Assembly: GCA_902524245.1 (NCBI GenBank)
Contig: CABZCN010000007.1
Location: 1 to 61,480, forward strand
DNA from: an uncultured Alphaproteobacteria bacterium
GTDB taxonomy: Bacteria > Pseudomonadota > Alphaproteobacteria > HIMB59
DNA length: 61,480 nucleotides
Direction: 5' to 3'
Below, one piece after another: positions 17,931 to 26,306 of this stretch; position 1 is the first letter of the stretch; each line of letters begins with the position of its first letter. The notes beneath the pieces were generated by a model. It was not told where the DNA came from and made no database searches. It saw only the letters and a program-made list of their open reading frames with translations. Position numbers and translations under genes: made by a program.

Positions 17931-17949
17931 TTGCATAGTTGTTATGCAA
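17931..17949. terminator. Stem-loop downstream of the LysE/ArgO gene
   Basis: Perfect seven-base arms TTGCATA and TATGCAA with a five-base loop, 44 bases after the exporter stop. A T-run (GTTTTTT) follows about ten bases further on, so it could be a terminator, though the spacing is longer than usual. Confidence 0.4.
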
Positions 17950-17993
17950 TCATAACACGAGTTTTTTAAATTATTATATGTATAAATTTATTA

Positions 17994-18074
17994 GGAGCAG
18001 TTTTTAAAGTTTCGATTAACTCCGTGTTGACATAGATACTTAGTTATTCCCTCCTAGTTATAACAAACTGCTCC
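17994..18074 (+). ncRNA. Structured leader closed by a ten-base stem, upstream of the DUF2721 gene
   Basis: GGAGCAGTTT (17994-18003) pairs perfectly with AAACTGCTCC (18065-18074), closing a 61-base interior with further short complementary pieces (TAACT/AGTTA and GTTATAAC). The closing arm ends nine bases before the ATG at 18084, so the fold would sit over the ribosome-binding region. It may be a cis-regulatory leader or a small RNA gene. I could not match it to a known riboswitch or to 6S or SRP RNA. Confidence 0.4.
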
Positions 18075-18083
18075 ATAAATAGT

Positions 18084-18497
18084 ATGCCAAGCTTCACAAC
18101 ACTTTATCCTGCACTTTTGTTTCCAGCTATACCGTTAATGATGATATCGTTTGGTAATAGATATACTTCTCTTGCTTCATTAATCAGAAAGATCCATGAC
18201 ACAATAATTACAAATAGACCAACTAGCAATGTGGTTCAACATCACTTAGATCAAATTAAAGTACTTACAACCCGTTTAACATTAGTAAGGTCAGTTCAAA
18301 CCCTCTCTGGGATCAGCTTCTTGCTGAATTTAATATCTATTTTTTTTAGCTATATCAAGATTTATGACTTAGCCTTAAACTTTTTTGGTTTAGGGATATT
18401 GATATTTTCAATAGCTATAGTGTTATTTATCTATGAAATACAATTATCTACAAAAGCTCTTAGTAAGCATTTGGAAGACCTGAAAGATTTTAGTTAA
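18084..18497 (+). CDS. DUF2721-family membrane protein
   Basis: A 137-residue protein with hydrophobic segments at about residues 5-25, 70-95 and 100-120. The family opening is recognisable: PALLFPAIPLMMISFGNRY, then LASLIRKIHD, and the conserved Arg-rich linker after it. DUF2721 proteins have no established function. It is preceded by an unusually long 197-base gap holding a long-range RNA stem. Its stop overlaps the convergent MATE gene by four bases, so no terminator fits between them. Confidence 0.78.
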   Translation: MPSFTTLYPALLFPAIPLMMISFGNRYTSLASLIRKIHDTIITNRPTSNVVQHHLDQIKVLTTRLTLVRSVQTLSGISFLLNLISIFFSYIKIYDLALNFFGLGILIFSIAIVLFIYEIQLSTKALSKHLEDLKDFS

Positions 18498-19840
18498 TTT
18501 ATTAAGATACTGGATTCTTTTTTAAATAAATATTTCATATGAAAAAAAACAAACACTGAGCCTAGTAAATTTGTAAAAAATATAGCCCACCAAATACCAA
18601 TTAGGCCTTTTTCAAGAGTCTCAGAAAATAAATAAATTACAAATGGGGGAAGAAATACCAATCTAATAAAAGTGTAGAACACATTTACAGAAGGTTTTCT
18701 TAAACCAGAAAGTACAGAGTCACACCTATCAATAACTTGATATATAAATGCCAAAAAAGCTACCATAAACAAGTAACTGCCAGCTATAATTATCACTTCG
18801 CTGTCTCTTGAAAAAAAACTAGCAATCCTTTCACCCGCAAATATAAGCACTAATGCTCCAAAAATCATCATTGTCATAGATAACTTTAATGAAATTAAAA
18901 AAGCTTCATAAATTCTATCAAAATTCTTCGAACCAAAATTTTGTCCTACCATACTTAATAAAGCACTACTAAATCCTATGGCAGGTAATAAAATAATTTG
19001 CTCAATTCTTAAAGCTATACCATAAGCTGCACTAGCTGAGGCACCATAACTTGTAACAAACTTTTGCATTATGAAGAAACCAACTGCAATCATGAACATA
19101 TTCATACTAGAGGGTATAGATTGTCTTAGAATTCTTAATACGAATTTAGATTCTAACCAAATATAATTGTAATTGAAATACTTAAACAAAGGACTGCGAA
19201 TAGCATAATAGCTTAAAAAGAAAAAATGAAATAGTTGAGATATGACTGTTGCAAGAGCTATGCCGAGAGTTCCCATTGCAGGAAAAGGACCATAACCTAA
19301 AGATAAGAAAGGACTAAATATTAAATTAATAAAAAAGCTTATGATTAATGCATTTCTATTTTTTTTTGTATCTCCTTGTGCATATAAAAGAGAATTAACA
19401 ACAAAAGAAACAATAAAAATTGGAGCACCAATTGAGAGTACTTTTATGTATCTTAGACCATTGTTAAGAAAAATACCTTCTGCCCCAAAATATAAAAATA
19501 CAGGTCTAGATAATAGAAACGTTGTTAGCCCTATGGCTATTGAAACCAATAAAGTGATAACTAAAGCTTGAGTATGTATCTTAATTGCCTCATTAAATTT
19601 TTTTTTGCCAATAGCTATTGAAACAAGAGCTGTGGTGCCTTGTCCAAAACCTACAGCGAAGGCTAATAAAATAAAATACAAGGGGTAAGATATTGATAAG
19701 CCTGCAATAGCCTCTGTGCTTATGAGACCTGCATAAAAAGTATCTACTACATTGTACAGAGTATAAAACAAAAGACCTGTTCCTGCTGGAACAGCCATAC
19801 CGATTAATTGTTTTTTTATATCCCCTTGGGTAAGATCCAT
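18494..19840 (-). CDS. MATE-family efflux transporter
   Basis: A 448-residue, twelve-TM cation-coupled exporter. Conserved points include PAGTGLLFYTLYNVVDTFYAG near the N terminus (in part), QGTTALVSIAIGKKKF, and in the second half the PSSMNMFMIAVGFF segment and GLRKPSVNVFYTF. It belongs to the NorM/DinF superfamily; the exported compound cannot be predicted. It follows hemJ by four bases on the same strand, so it may be the last gene of the heme operon. MATE proteins are not known porphyrin exporters, so that link is positional only. Confidence 0.9.
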   Translation of the reverse strand: MDLTQGDIKKQLIGMAVPAGTGLLFYTLYNVVDTFYAGLISTEAIAGLSISYPLYFILLAFAVGFGQGTTALVSIAIGKKKFNEAIKIHTQALVITLLVSIAIGLTTFLLSRPVFLYFGAEGIFLNNGLRYIKVLSIGAPIFIVSFVVNSLLYAQGDTKKNRNALIISFFINLIFSPFLSLGYGPFPAMGTLGIALATVISQLFHFFFLSYYAIRSPLFKYFNYNYIWLESKFVLRILRQSIPSSMNMFMIAVGFFIMQKFVTSYGASASAAYGIALRIEQIILLPAIGFSSALLSMVGQNFGSKNFDRIYEAFLISLKLSMTMMIFGALVLIFAGERIASFFSRDSEVIIIAGSYLFMVAFLAFIYQVIDRCDSVLSGLRKPSVNVFYTFIRLVFLPPFVIYLFSETLEKGLIGIWWAIFFTNLLGSVFVFFHMKYLFKKESSILIN

Positions 19841-19844
19841 AAAA

Positions 19845-20261
19845 TTAAAAAGGTCTTACAACTACAAGTATTACAATAAAAATTAGAAGAACAGTAGGCA
19901 CTTCATTGATTATTCTTAGATATTTTGAGGTATAGTCTCTAAAATTACTCTCTAGACTTTTTCTAATTTTACTTAAATACATATGAAATGCAGAGAGAAT
20001 AAGAACTAATATAATTTTCAAAAAAAGCCATAATTCAAAACCTACATAATGGATAAGGGCTAAACCAAATACCCAAGTCAATATCATTGCTGGGTTCATT
20101 ATAATTTTTAGCAATTTATATTCCATTTTTTGAAATACACTATTTATTTCAGGATTGGTTATGTTTTCTACATGATAAACAAAAAGTCTTGGTAAATAAA
20201 ATAACCCTGCAAACCATGATACAAAAGATATGATATGTAAAATTTTTAATAACTCATACAT
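19845..20261 (-). CDS. hemJ: Protoporphyrinogen oxidase HemJ
   Basis: A 138-residue inner-membrane protein with four helices. The conserved His10 in KILHIISFVSWFAGL, the LFLKIILVLILSAFH helix and the terminal INEVPTVLLIFIVILVVVRP block match the HemJ family. HemJ oxidises protoporphyrinogen IX to protoporphyrin IX and binds heme itself; it replaces HemG/HemY in most alphaproteobacteria. It lies four bases after hemF (minus strand). Position beside hemF and hemH, the enzymes before and after it in the pathway, supports the call. Confidence 0.92.
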   Translation of the reverse strand: MYELLKILHIISFVSWFAGLFYLPRLFVYHVENITNPEINSVFQKMEYKLLKIIMNPAMILTWVFGLALIHYVGFELWLFLKIILVLILSAFHMYLSKIRKSLESNFRDYTSKYLRIINEVPTVLLIFIVILVVVRPF

Positions 20262-20265
20262 TTTT

Positions 20266-21081
20266 TCACCATTTAGCCTCTGGAGGCATTGACATTAATA
20301 TAGCATCAATATTACCACCGGTTTTTAATCCAAATAATGTCCCTCTATCATAAAGCAAATTAAATTCTACGTAACGAGATCTTTTTTTTGAGAGAGCATC
20401 TAAGTCATCTTGATTAAAGTTAAAATCTTTTTTTCTTTTTGAGTTTTCAATTACAAAATTAACAAAGAATTGCCCAACATCTTTTATAAATGATAAATCC
20501 TTATCAAAGTCTGTATTGATATAATCAAAAAAAATCCCTCCTATGCCTCTACTTTCTTTTCGATGCTCTAAATAAAAGTATTCATCACATTGTTTTTTAA
20601 ATTTTTCATAATAAGTTGAATTATGTTGATCACATGTTCGTTGGAGACCTTGATGAAAATTATCTGTTTCTAATTTTTCAGGTATTGCAGGGGTTAAATC
20701 ACAACCACCACCAAACCATTGTTTTCCTTTTGTGGTTATGTACCTAGTGTTAAAATGAGCTGCAGCAATTTTCGGGTTTTTCATGTGAGCTACGACTGAG
20801 ATACCACTGGCCCAAAAGCTTGGATCCTCTTCGGTTCCCGGCATTGATTTTTTAAATTCTTCAGTAAAATTACCATGCACTGTTGAAATATTTACTCCTA
20901 CTTTTTCAAATATTTCTCCTTTTAGTAAGGACATCAAACCTCCACCACCACCAGGTCTTTGCCACTCCTTTTCTATAAATTCAGACCCATCAAGCTTTTT
21001 TATTGATCCAACCATTTGATTTCGAAGTTCTCGAAACCACTTTTCTGCTTTAGTTTGTTGATTTTTTATTTGATCACTCAT
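20266..21081 (-). CDS. hemF: Oxygen-dependent coproporphyrinogen III oxidase
   Basis: Converts coproporphyrinogen III to protoporphyrinogen IX using O2 in the cytoplasm. Recognisable blocks: RPGGGGGLMSLLKG, NISTVHGNF, ARFNTRY-like AHFNTRYITTKGKQWFGGGCDLTP, HRKESRGIGGIFFDY, and the C-terminal RYVEFNLLYDRGT plus LMSMPPEAKW. The chosen ATG at 21081 overlaps the hemH stop as ATGA; a GTG two codons upstream is the alternative. The aerobic enzyme points to an oxygen-living cell. 271 residues, normal for compact HemF. Confidence 0.96.
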   Translation of the reverse strand: MSDQIKNQQTKAEKWFRELRNQMVGSIKKLDGSEFIEKEWQRPGGGGGLMSLLKGEIFEKVGVNISTVHGNFTEEFKKSMPGTEEDPSFWASGISVVAHMKNPKIAAAHFNTRYITTKGKQWFGGGCDLTPAIPEKLETDNFHQGLQRTCDQHNSTYYEKFKKQCDEYFYLEHRKESRGIGGIFFDYINTDFDKDLSFIKDVGQFFVNFVIENSKRKKDFNFNQDDLDALSKKRSRYVEFNLLYDRGTLFGLKTGGNIDAILMSMPPEAKW

Positions 21082-22100
21082 ACCCACCCATGCAGTTCGT
21101 TTTCTATCAACGAAGTGAGTAGGAGTATATGATCTTCTCGATCATTTAGACAAGGAATATATCCAAATTCCTTTCCACCATTTTCCATGAATATTTCTCT
21201 ATTTTCCTCGTTAAGTTCTTCTATTGTCTCGAGACAATCTGAGGAAAAAGCAGGACTTATAACATGAATGTGGTCTGTACCATTTTTTGCTAAGCTCTCT
21301 ATAGTTTTATCTGTGTAAGGTTGAAGCCATTCTGCTGGTCCAAATCTAGATTGAAATGTGGTCATATAACTTTCCTCTGGTAAGCCCATGGTCTCTGCAA
21401 CCAGCCTAGTAGTTTTTCTGCAAAAACAATGATACGGATCCCCTTTATCTAAATATTTTTTTGGAACACCATGATAGCTAAATATGATTTTTTTTGGTTT
21501 TGAATTTTTAGTCCAAAATTCTTCAATGCTATTTTTTAGAGCTTTAATATAAAGTTCATTTTCGTAATATCCTCCAATAAAACGAAGAGATGGTACCCAA
21601 CGCCAACTTTTTAATTCTTCTGCAACAGCATCAAACGTTGAGCCCGTTGTAGCCGCACAATATTGAGGGTATAAAGGTAAAATAATAATACGATCACAAT
21701 TTTGATTTCTAAGATTATTTAAACCCTTCGAGATGCTAGGATTCCCATAACGCATTCCAATATCAAATACGATATTTTGATATTTCTTATTAATAAATTC
21801 TTTTATTTTCGATAATTGGTTTTTTGTGTGGAATAGAAGAGGTGAACCATCCTCTGTCCAAACAGATTTGTAATTTTTAGCTGACTTTGCTGGTCGAGTA
21901 TTCAAAACTATCCCATTAAGAATAGGCCACCAAATAGCTTTTGGCGTTTCTATGACACGTTCATCTGATAGAAATTGTTTTAGATAAGTCTTTAAAGATG
22001 ACTTAGTTGGTTCATCTGGTGTTCCTAAATTTGTGATCAAAATACCTGTCTTAAGACCAGAGCCATGAACGTAGAGATTATTACCTTTAAATGAAGCCAT
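21078..22100 (-). CDS. hemH: Ferrochelatase
   Basis: Inserts Fe2+ into protoporphyrin IX, the last step of protoheme synthesis. The N-terminal ILITNLGTPDEP strand is visible. So are RYGNPSI and LPLYPQYCAATTGS, the catalytic His region FSYHGVPKKYL, and the C-terminal ISPAFSSDCLETIEELNEE with the conserved acidic chain. 340 residues, standard. It is coupled to hemF by an ATGA overlap and lies 18 bases after hemE on the same strand. Cys residues are few, so I would not assume an iron-sulfur cluster. Confidence 0.96.
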   Translation of the reverse strand: MASFKGNNLYVHGSGLKTGILITNLGTPDEPTKSSLKTYLKQFLSDERVIETPKAIWWPILNGIVLNTRPAKSAKNYKSVWTEDGSPLLFHTKNQLSKIKEFINKKYQNIVFDIGMRYGNPSISKGLNNLRNQNCDRIIILPLYPQYCAATTGSTFDAVAEELKSWRWVPSLRFIGGYYENELYIKALKNSIEEFWTKNSKPKKIIFSYHGVPKKYLDKGDPYHCFCRKTTRLVAETMGLPEESYMTTFQSRFGPAEWLQPYTDKTIESLAKNGTDHIHVISPAFSSDCLETIEELNEENREIFMENGGKEFGYIPCLNDREDHILLLTSLIENELHGWV

Positions 22101-22118
22101 TGAAAAACATTACGATTT

Positions 22119-23135
22119 TTATGATAACTTAGTTCTTATCTTTTCTATGAATAAATGAACATTAGCCTCAGGAGTAGTTTTTTTTACACCGTGATCGAGG
22201 CTAGCAATCCACCCAGATCTATGAGAAGGCTCACTCTGTAAGCATTTCTCAATATATTTATCAATATAATCAGAAAAGGATTTAGTGTCCTCCATAGCTA
22301 ACAAATCATTTGAAAAATTCCCCTGTAAAGATAAATGTGTCTTTGGTAATTCAGTGAAAACCTCCAAATTAGTGCCTAAAACTGTAAGTTTTAAATTTTT
22401 TAAATTTTGTAATTTATTAAATTTAGTTTGAGAAATTTCTTTAGTGAAATATCCAATTTTATTTGGATAACTATTTGAAATTTTAACTAAAAAAGGAATA
22501 ACGAATTCATCAAAATCTTTATCATTTAGTTTATTAGCCTCAGTATCAAATATCATTAACAAATCAATGTGATTTTGTAATTGAATTTGTATATTTTTTT
22601 GTATTAACATTTCTAAAACGGGCAGGGTTTGTTGAAATAGTGTTTGTGATACAGGATTATTCCTCGTTGCAAAATAGTATAAGGTTACAGGTCCACCAGT
22701 AAATCCAATTAAGGATTTATCATTTGATAGTTCATTTCTAATATGTTTTAGAGATATATTCTGAAAATCTATAAAACTTTCAAATTCATCAATATTAAAT
22801 TCGGATATCATTTTTGAACTTAAATTTTTTTCAAATATTGGTCCAGGATTAAACTTCAAACTCATACCTAAATAATCTAAAGGAAAAAGAATATCACTAA
22901 ACAATATTGCAGCATCAAAATCGAATTCAACAATAGGTCCAAGAGTTACCTCACAAGCAAGCTCAGGCTCTTTACATAATTGTTCAAAAGAATATTTTTC
23001 TTTTAATTTTCTGTAATGCTGATGATATCGACCAGCCTGTCTCATAAACCAAATTGGAGGAATTTTTTGTTCAACTTTATTTAAGGCATTAAAAAAATTT
23101 TTGTTATAGGTATTTTGCAATATCTCTAGCTCCAT
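22119..23135 (-). CDS. hemE: Uroporphyrinogen decarboxylase
   Basis: Decarboxylates the four acetates of uroporphyrinogen III to give coproporphyrinogen III. The signature PPIWFMRQAGRY with the catalytic Arg residues is at about residues 26-37; AILFSDILFPLDYLG and GFTGGPVTLYYF follow, and the C-terminal SLDHGV segment is present in the normal place. The ATG at 23135 lies 32 bases inside hemB; a TTG at 23120 is an alternative start with a shorter overlap. It is in the minus-strand heme operon. 338 residues, normal. Confidence 0.95.
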   Translation of the reverse strand: MELEILQNTYNKNFFNALNKVEQKIPPIWFMRQAGRYHQHYRKLKEKYSFEQLCKEPELACEVTLGPIVEFDFDAAILFSDILFPLDYLGMSLKFNPGPIFEKNLSSKMISEFNIDEFESFIDFQNISLKHIRNELSNDKSLIGFTGGPVTLYYFATRNNPVSQTLFQQTLPVLEMLIQKNIQIQLQNHIDLLMIFDTEANKLNDKDFDEFVIPFLVKISNSYPNKIGYFTKEISQTKFNKLQNLKNLKLTVLGTNLEVFTELPKTHLSLQGNFSNDLLAMEDTKSFSDYIDKYIEKCLQSEPSHRSGWIASLDHGVKKTTPEANVHLFIEKIRTKLS

Positions 23136-24027
23136 AAGTAATAATAAAATCTGCTTGAGCTCTTTTGAGTACCGTTAAAGACTCTAGGAGCAAATCAACA
23201 TAATTGCCAAATTTAGCTTTGCTGAGCATTTGTAGACTAGCATACTCACCACTTACTTGGTACGCACCCGTGGGAAGCAGCGTCTCCTTTTTTATATCTC
23301 TTATTAAATCTATTGAAGTCATTCCAGGCTTAACCATTAAATAATTTGCACCTTGAGCTGCATTATTAATTGAGCTTTTAATCGCCTTTACTTTGTCTTC
23401 AACAGGTAATTGATATGATGATCGATCAAATCCCTTTGGTGATGATTTTGCAACATCTCTAAACGGGCCGTAGAAGTGACTTTTAAATTTTGTTGAGTAA
23501 CTCATTATTTGAGAATTTGAAAAACCATTTTGAACAAATATTTTTCTTAAATATTTAGTCGTATTTTTCATCATGTCACTTGGTGCAATTATATCAGCTC
23601 CGGCCTCAAGATATGTATTTGCAGCTAATCCTAAAGAGTAATGTGTCTTATTAAGGTCAATTGATTTTTTATGAGTAACTCCACAATGCCCATCAACAGT
23701 TATTGAGCATAAGCATGTATCTATAAGTAAAACTATATCTTTTCCAAAATAATTTTTAATTTTTCTTATAACTTCATAGTGAAAGCTAAAATCCTCTGGA
23801 TGTTTTTGTTTTTTATTTGGAACGATAAAAAGAAGAAAATTTTTGATACCTTTTTTTAAATCCTTTTCAATTGCCTTAATAATAGATGAAGATGACCAAC
23901 TCTTATTATCACCTAATCCTTTAATTTCCTTTGAATTTTTTACCTTTTGATCCACAAATAAAGGTTGAATTAAAATTTTCTTATTAAGAGATTTTGATTG
24001 ATCAATAGGAAAATAATTTTTAATCAT
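23104..24027 (-). CDS. hemB: Porphobilinogen synthase (delta-aminolevulinate dehydratase)
   Basis: Condenses two 5-aminolevulinate molecules to porphobilinogen. The two Schiff-base lysines are visible: Lys180 in SYSTKFKSHFYGPFRD and Lys233 in MVKPGM. A Zn-type cysteine set Cys105/Cys107/Cys115 is present (DTCLCSITVDGHCG), so this copy looks zinc-dependent rather than of the Mg-only type common in alphaproteobacteria. At 307 residues it is shorter at the N terminus than usual (about 325-335). It overlaps hemC by four bases and hemE by 32. Confidence 0.95.
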   Translation of the reverse strand: MIKNYFPIDQSKSLNKKILIQPLFVDQKVKNSKEIKGLGDNKSWSSSSIIKAIEKDLKKGIKNFLLFIVPNKKQKHPEDFSFHYEVIRKIKNYFGKDIVLLIDTCLCSITVDGHCGVTHKKSIDLNKTHYSLGLAANTYLEAGADIIAPSDMMKNTTKYLRKIFVQNGFSNSQIMSYSTKFKSHFYGPFRDVAKSSPKGFDRSSYQLPVEDKVKAIKSSINNAAQGANYLMVKPGMTSIDLIRDIKKETLLPTGAYQVSGEYASLQMLSKAKFGNYVDLLLESLTVLKRAQADFIITYGARDIAKYL

Positions 24028-25502
24028 TTAAGTTCAAAATTTTTAAAATCATCATAAGTAAGATATACATTTAATTGATTTTTAGGAATAAATTTAGAAA
24101 TTTGAAGATACGTTTGACCAGGTCCACAAGAATTACGCTTATTTAGTATTTCTGGTCTTAGTTGTATAGCTAATTTAAATGCAGAGAAGCTCATCCAATA
24201 AAAACTCTCCGCTACAAACAAATTATCAATCGTATTGTCATTAATCAAAGGGACTAAACTATAGTGTGATATAACAGGGAATTTTTTATTTAGCATATTT
24301 CCTTCATATGTAAGTTTATAAGTAGGTTTTTGATTATCTTTATAAAAATTTTTAATTTCTCGATAATTTTCACCAAAACTATCGAGAGAAGAATTTACAA
24401 GAATGCCCATTTTACTTATTTTTTTCCAAGAACTAACGCCGGAAGTTATAAGATTTGATACACTTTTCAAAGATTTAAACTCTTTAAATTCTGATCTTGT
24501 GGCCAAAACATTTTTATTTTTTACTGTTTTATTAAATTCATGCAAATTTCTCTGAAACATTTGATATTTTGATAAGCTTGAAGGAAATATATTTTTAACC
24601 TTTTTAACTTTTTTATTATTTAGATATTTTTTTTCTTTAAAATATTTTTTTGTTTGATTATCTTTCCCTTGTGCAAATAAGATTTTTTCATTTAGAATAT
24701 TTTCAATAGTTACACCTACATCTAAATTGCAACCACCTCCCCATTTGTATAAATATTTTCTCTCTCTTTGACAATCATCTAACGAAGGTAAATGATTAAT
24801 TTTTTTCAATATTTTTTCTGTTTTAAGATCACCTCTCCTATATTCCAAAGCAATACACCCTTGTGCTGCAGCACTAGGAAATTCAGAAATTGGTAAAATT
24901 ATTTTTTCAAACTTTTTAAATTTCAATTTAAAGTTTCTATAATCTTTTTTATTAATTTTTTCTCCATAATTAAAAATTCTATCTATAGCAGCTTTTGCCA
25001 TAAACACCCCGTCCTCTTTTGAGGAATTTAATATTTTTTCCAGCCTAGATGGTACGTTTCCCCTAATGTCGAATGGCTTCAATTCTTCAAAGGGTAAAAA
25101 CTCTCTTAATTTTTTTAAATAATATTTTCTTCTAGGAGAGGATGTCCCTATAACTAATTTTTTTTTATTTAATGAAGTCTTTTTAATAAGAATAACATCT
25201 CTTGGATCATCTCTTTTGAGACAAATAAAAGAGGTCTTATTAAGATTTTTAACAGGGAGATCTTTGAATGAATGAACTACCACATCTACATCTTTTAAGA
25301 TTAATTTTTTTGAGAGTGAATTTGTAAATATTCCAAATCCATGTTTTTCCCAAGCTTTAGCTGACATGTCCGTGTCACCAACGCTTGATGAGTAATGCGT
25401 ATCAATTATATTTTTTTGTATTTTATTAATTTCTATTTCCGCAATGTGTGTCTGAATTTTAGCGAGAAAACTTTTTCTTGATAATAAAACAATCTTTTTC
25501 AT
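24024..25502 (-). CDS. hemC: Porphobilinogen deaminase (HemC) with a long C-terminal extension, possibly a HemD-like part
   Basis: Residues 1 to about 290 are hydroxymethylbilane synthase. They show VHSFKDLPV with the catalytic Asp (about residue 81 from this start), GTSSPRRKYYL, FDIRGNVPSRL, FPSAAAQGCIALEYRRGD, and WGGGCNLDVGV carrying the dipyrromethane-anchoring Cys (about 258). HemC is normally about 310 residues; this one has about 200 more. The extension includes an ATRSEF strand, SFYWMSFSAFKLA and SCGPGQTY. These recall the end of uroporphyrinogen-III synthase-like folds, but I cannot confirm it. No separate hemD is in the cluster. ATG 25502 is preferred; in-frame upstream ATGs at 25508 and 25538 would add a non-family N terminus. 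Confidence 0.88.
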   Translation of the reverse strand: MKKIVLLSRKSFLAKIQTHIAEIEINKIQKNIIDTHYSSSVGDTDMSAKAWEKHGFGIFTNSLSKKLILKDVDVVVHSFKDLPVKNLNKTSFICLKRDDPRDVILIKKTSLNKKKLVIGTSSPRRKYYLKKLREFLPFEELKPFDIRGNVPSRLEKILNSSKEDGVFMAKAAIDRIFNYGEKINKKDYRNFKLKFKKFEKIILPISEFPSAAAQGCIALEYRRGDLKTEKILKKINHLPSLDDCQRERKYLYKWGGGCNLDVGVTIENILNEKILFAQGKDNQTKKYFKEKKYLNNKKVKKVKNIFPSSLSKYQMFQRNLHEFNKTVKNKNVLATRSEFKEFKSLKSVSNLITSGVSSWKKISKMGILVNSSLDSFGENYREIKNFYKDNQKPTYKLTYEGNMLNKKFPVISHYSLVPLINDNTIDNLFVAESFYWMSFSAFKLAIQLRPEILNKRNSCGPGQTYLQISKFIPKNQLNVYLTYDDFKNFELK

Positions 25503-25619
25503 AACCATTGATGACATTAAGAAATAACAAATAATCAACGCTAATACAATTTAAGCGAGACTTATTGGTCAATATGTACTTATTTTAAAATATGTTATAT
25601 CTAAATAACGTTTGAAATT

Positions 25620-26297
25620 ATGACACAAAAAGCAGTTTTAATTGTCGGAGCAGGATCAGGTTTAAGTGCTTCTTTGGCTAGAGCATTTAATTCGAAGGGG
25701 ATGAAAATTGTACTTGCTGCCAGAAACATAGACAAACTTGATAGTTTAAAAAAAGAGATCGACGCTTTAGTTTTTAAGTGTGACTCAACGGAAAATAAAA
25801 GTGTTCAAAATTTATTTTTGCAGACTGATTCAATTATAGGCACTCCAGAAATTGTTATCTATAATCCATCTCTTAGAATTGTAAAACCTTTTATTGAATA
25901 CGATCCTGATGAAATGCTTCAATCAATAAAAGTAAATAGTTATGGGGCTTTTCTAGTAGCGCATGAATCAGTAAAAAGAATGTTAAAAATAGGAAAAGGT
26001 AATATTTTTTTCACAGGATCATCTGCAAGTGTAAAGGGTTTTGCCAAATCTGCGTCCTTTGCTATGGGAAAGTTTGGTTTGAGAGGCTTAGCACAATCTT
26101 TGGCAAGAGAGCTGCACCCACAAAATATTCATATAGGTCATTTCGTTATAGATGGAGGAATTGGAAAAGAACCAGTTGGAAATTATCAAATGATACACCC
26201 TGATGAAATTGCAAAACAATACCTAAATTTTTATTTACAGGATAAAAAAGCTTGGTCTTGGGAAATTGAAATTAGAACAAACACTGAAAAATTTTAG
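25620..26297 (+). CDS. Atypical short-chain dehydrogenase/reductase lacking the active-site Tyr
   Basis: A 225-residue single-domain Rossmann protein. The N-terminal glycine motif GAGSGLSASLARAF is at about residues 10-23 and GSSASVKG carries the catalytic Ser. The usual YxxxK is FAMGK: Phe replaces Tyr while Lys remains. The C-terminal block GLAQSLARELHPQNIHIGHF and VIDGGIG match an atypical SDR subgroup (cd05373 type) that lacks this Tyr throughout. So it is probably a functional member of that subgroup, possibly with altered or no dehydrogenase activity, rather than a damaged gene. It lies nine bases before a luciferase-like oxidoreductase gene, suggesting a pair. Confidence 0.85.
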   Translation: MTQKAVLIVGAGSGLSASLARAFNSKGMKIVLAARNIDKLDSLKKEIDALVFKCDSTENKSVQNLFLQTDSIIGTPEIVIYNPSLRIVKPFIEYDPDEMLQSIKVNSYGAFLVAHESVKRMLKIGKGNIFFTGSSASVKGFAKSASFAMGKFGLRGLAQSLARELHPQNIHIGHFVIDGGIGKEPVGNYQMIHPDEIAKQYLNFYLQDKKAWSWEIEIRTNTEKF

Positions 26298-26306
26298 AAG
26301 AACACC

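Noticed and set aside
17887-18083. Known riboswitch or 6S/SRP RNA in the DUF2721 leader
   Set aside because: I could not match the conserved core of any of these RNAs; only the stem-forming ability remains, so it is reported as an unassigned leader.
25620-26297. SDR gene as a pseudogene because the catalytic Tyr is missing
   Set aside because: The frame is intact, the fold motifs are conserved, and a whole SDR subgroup naturally has Phe at this place.
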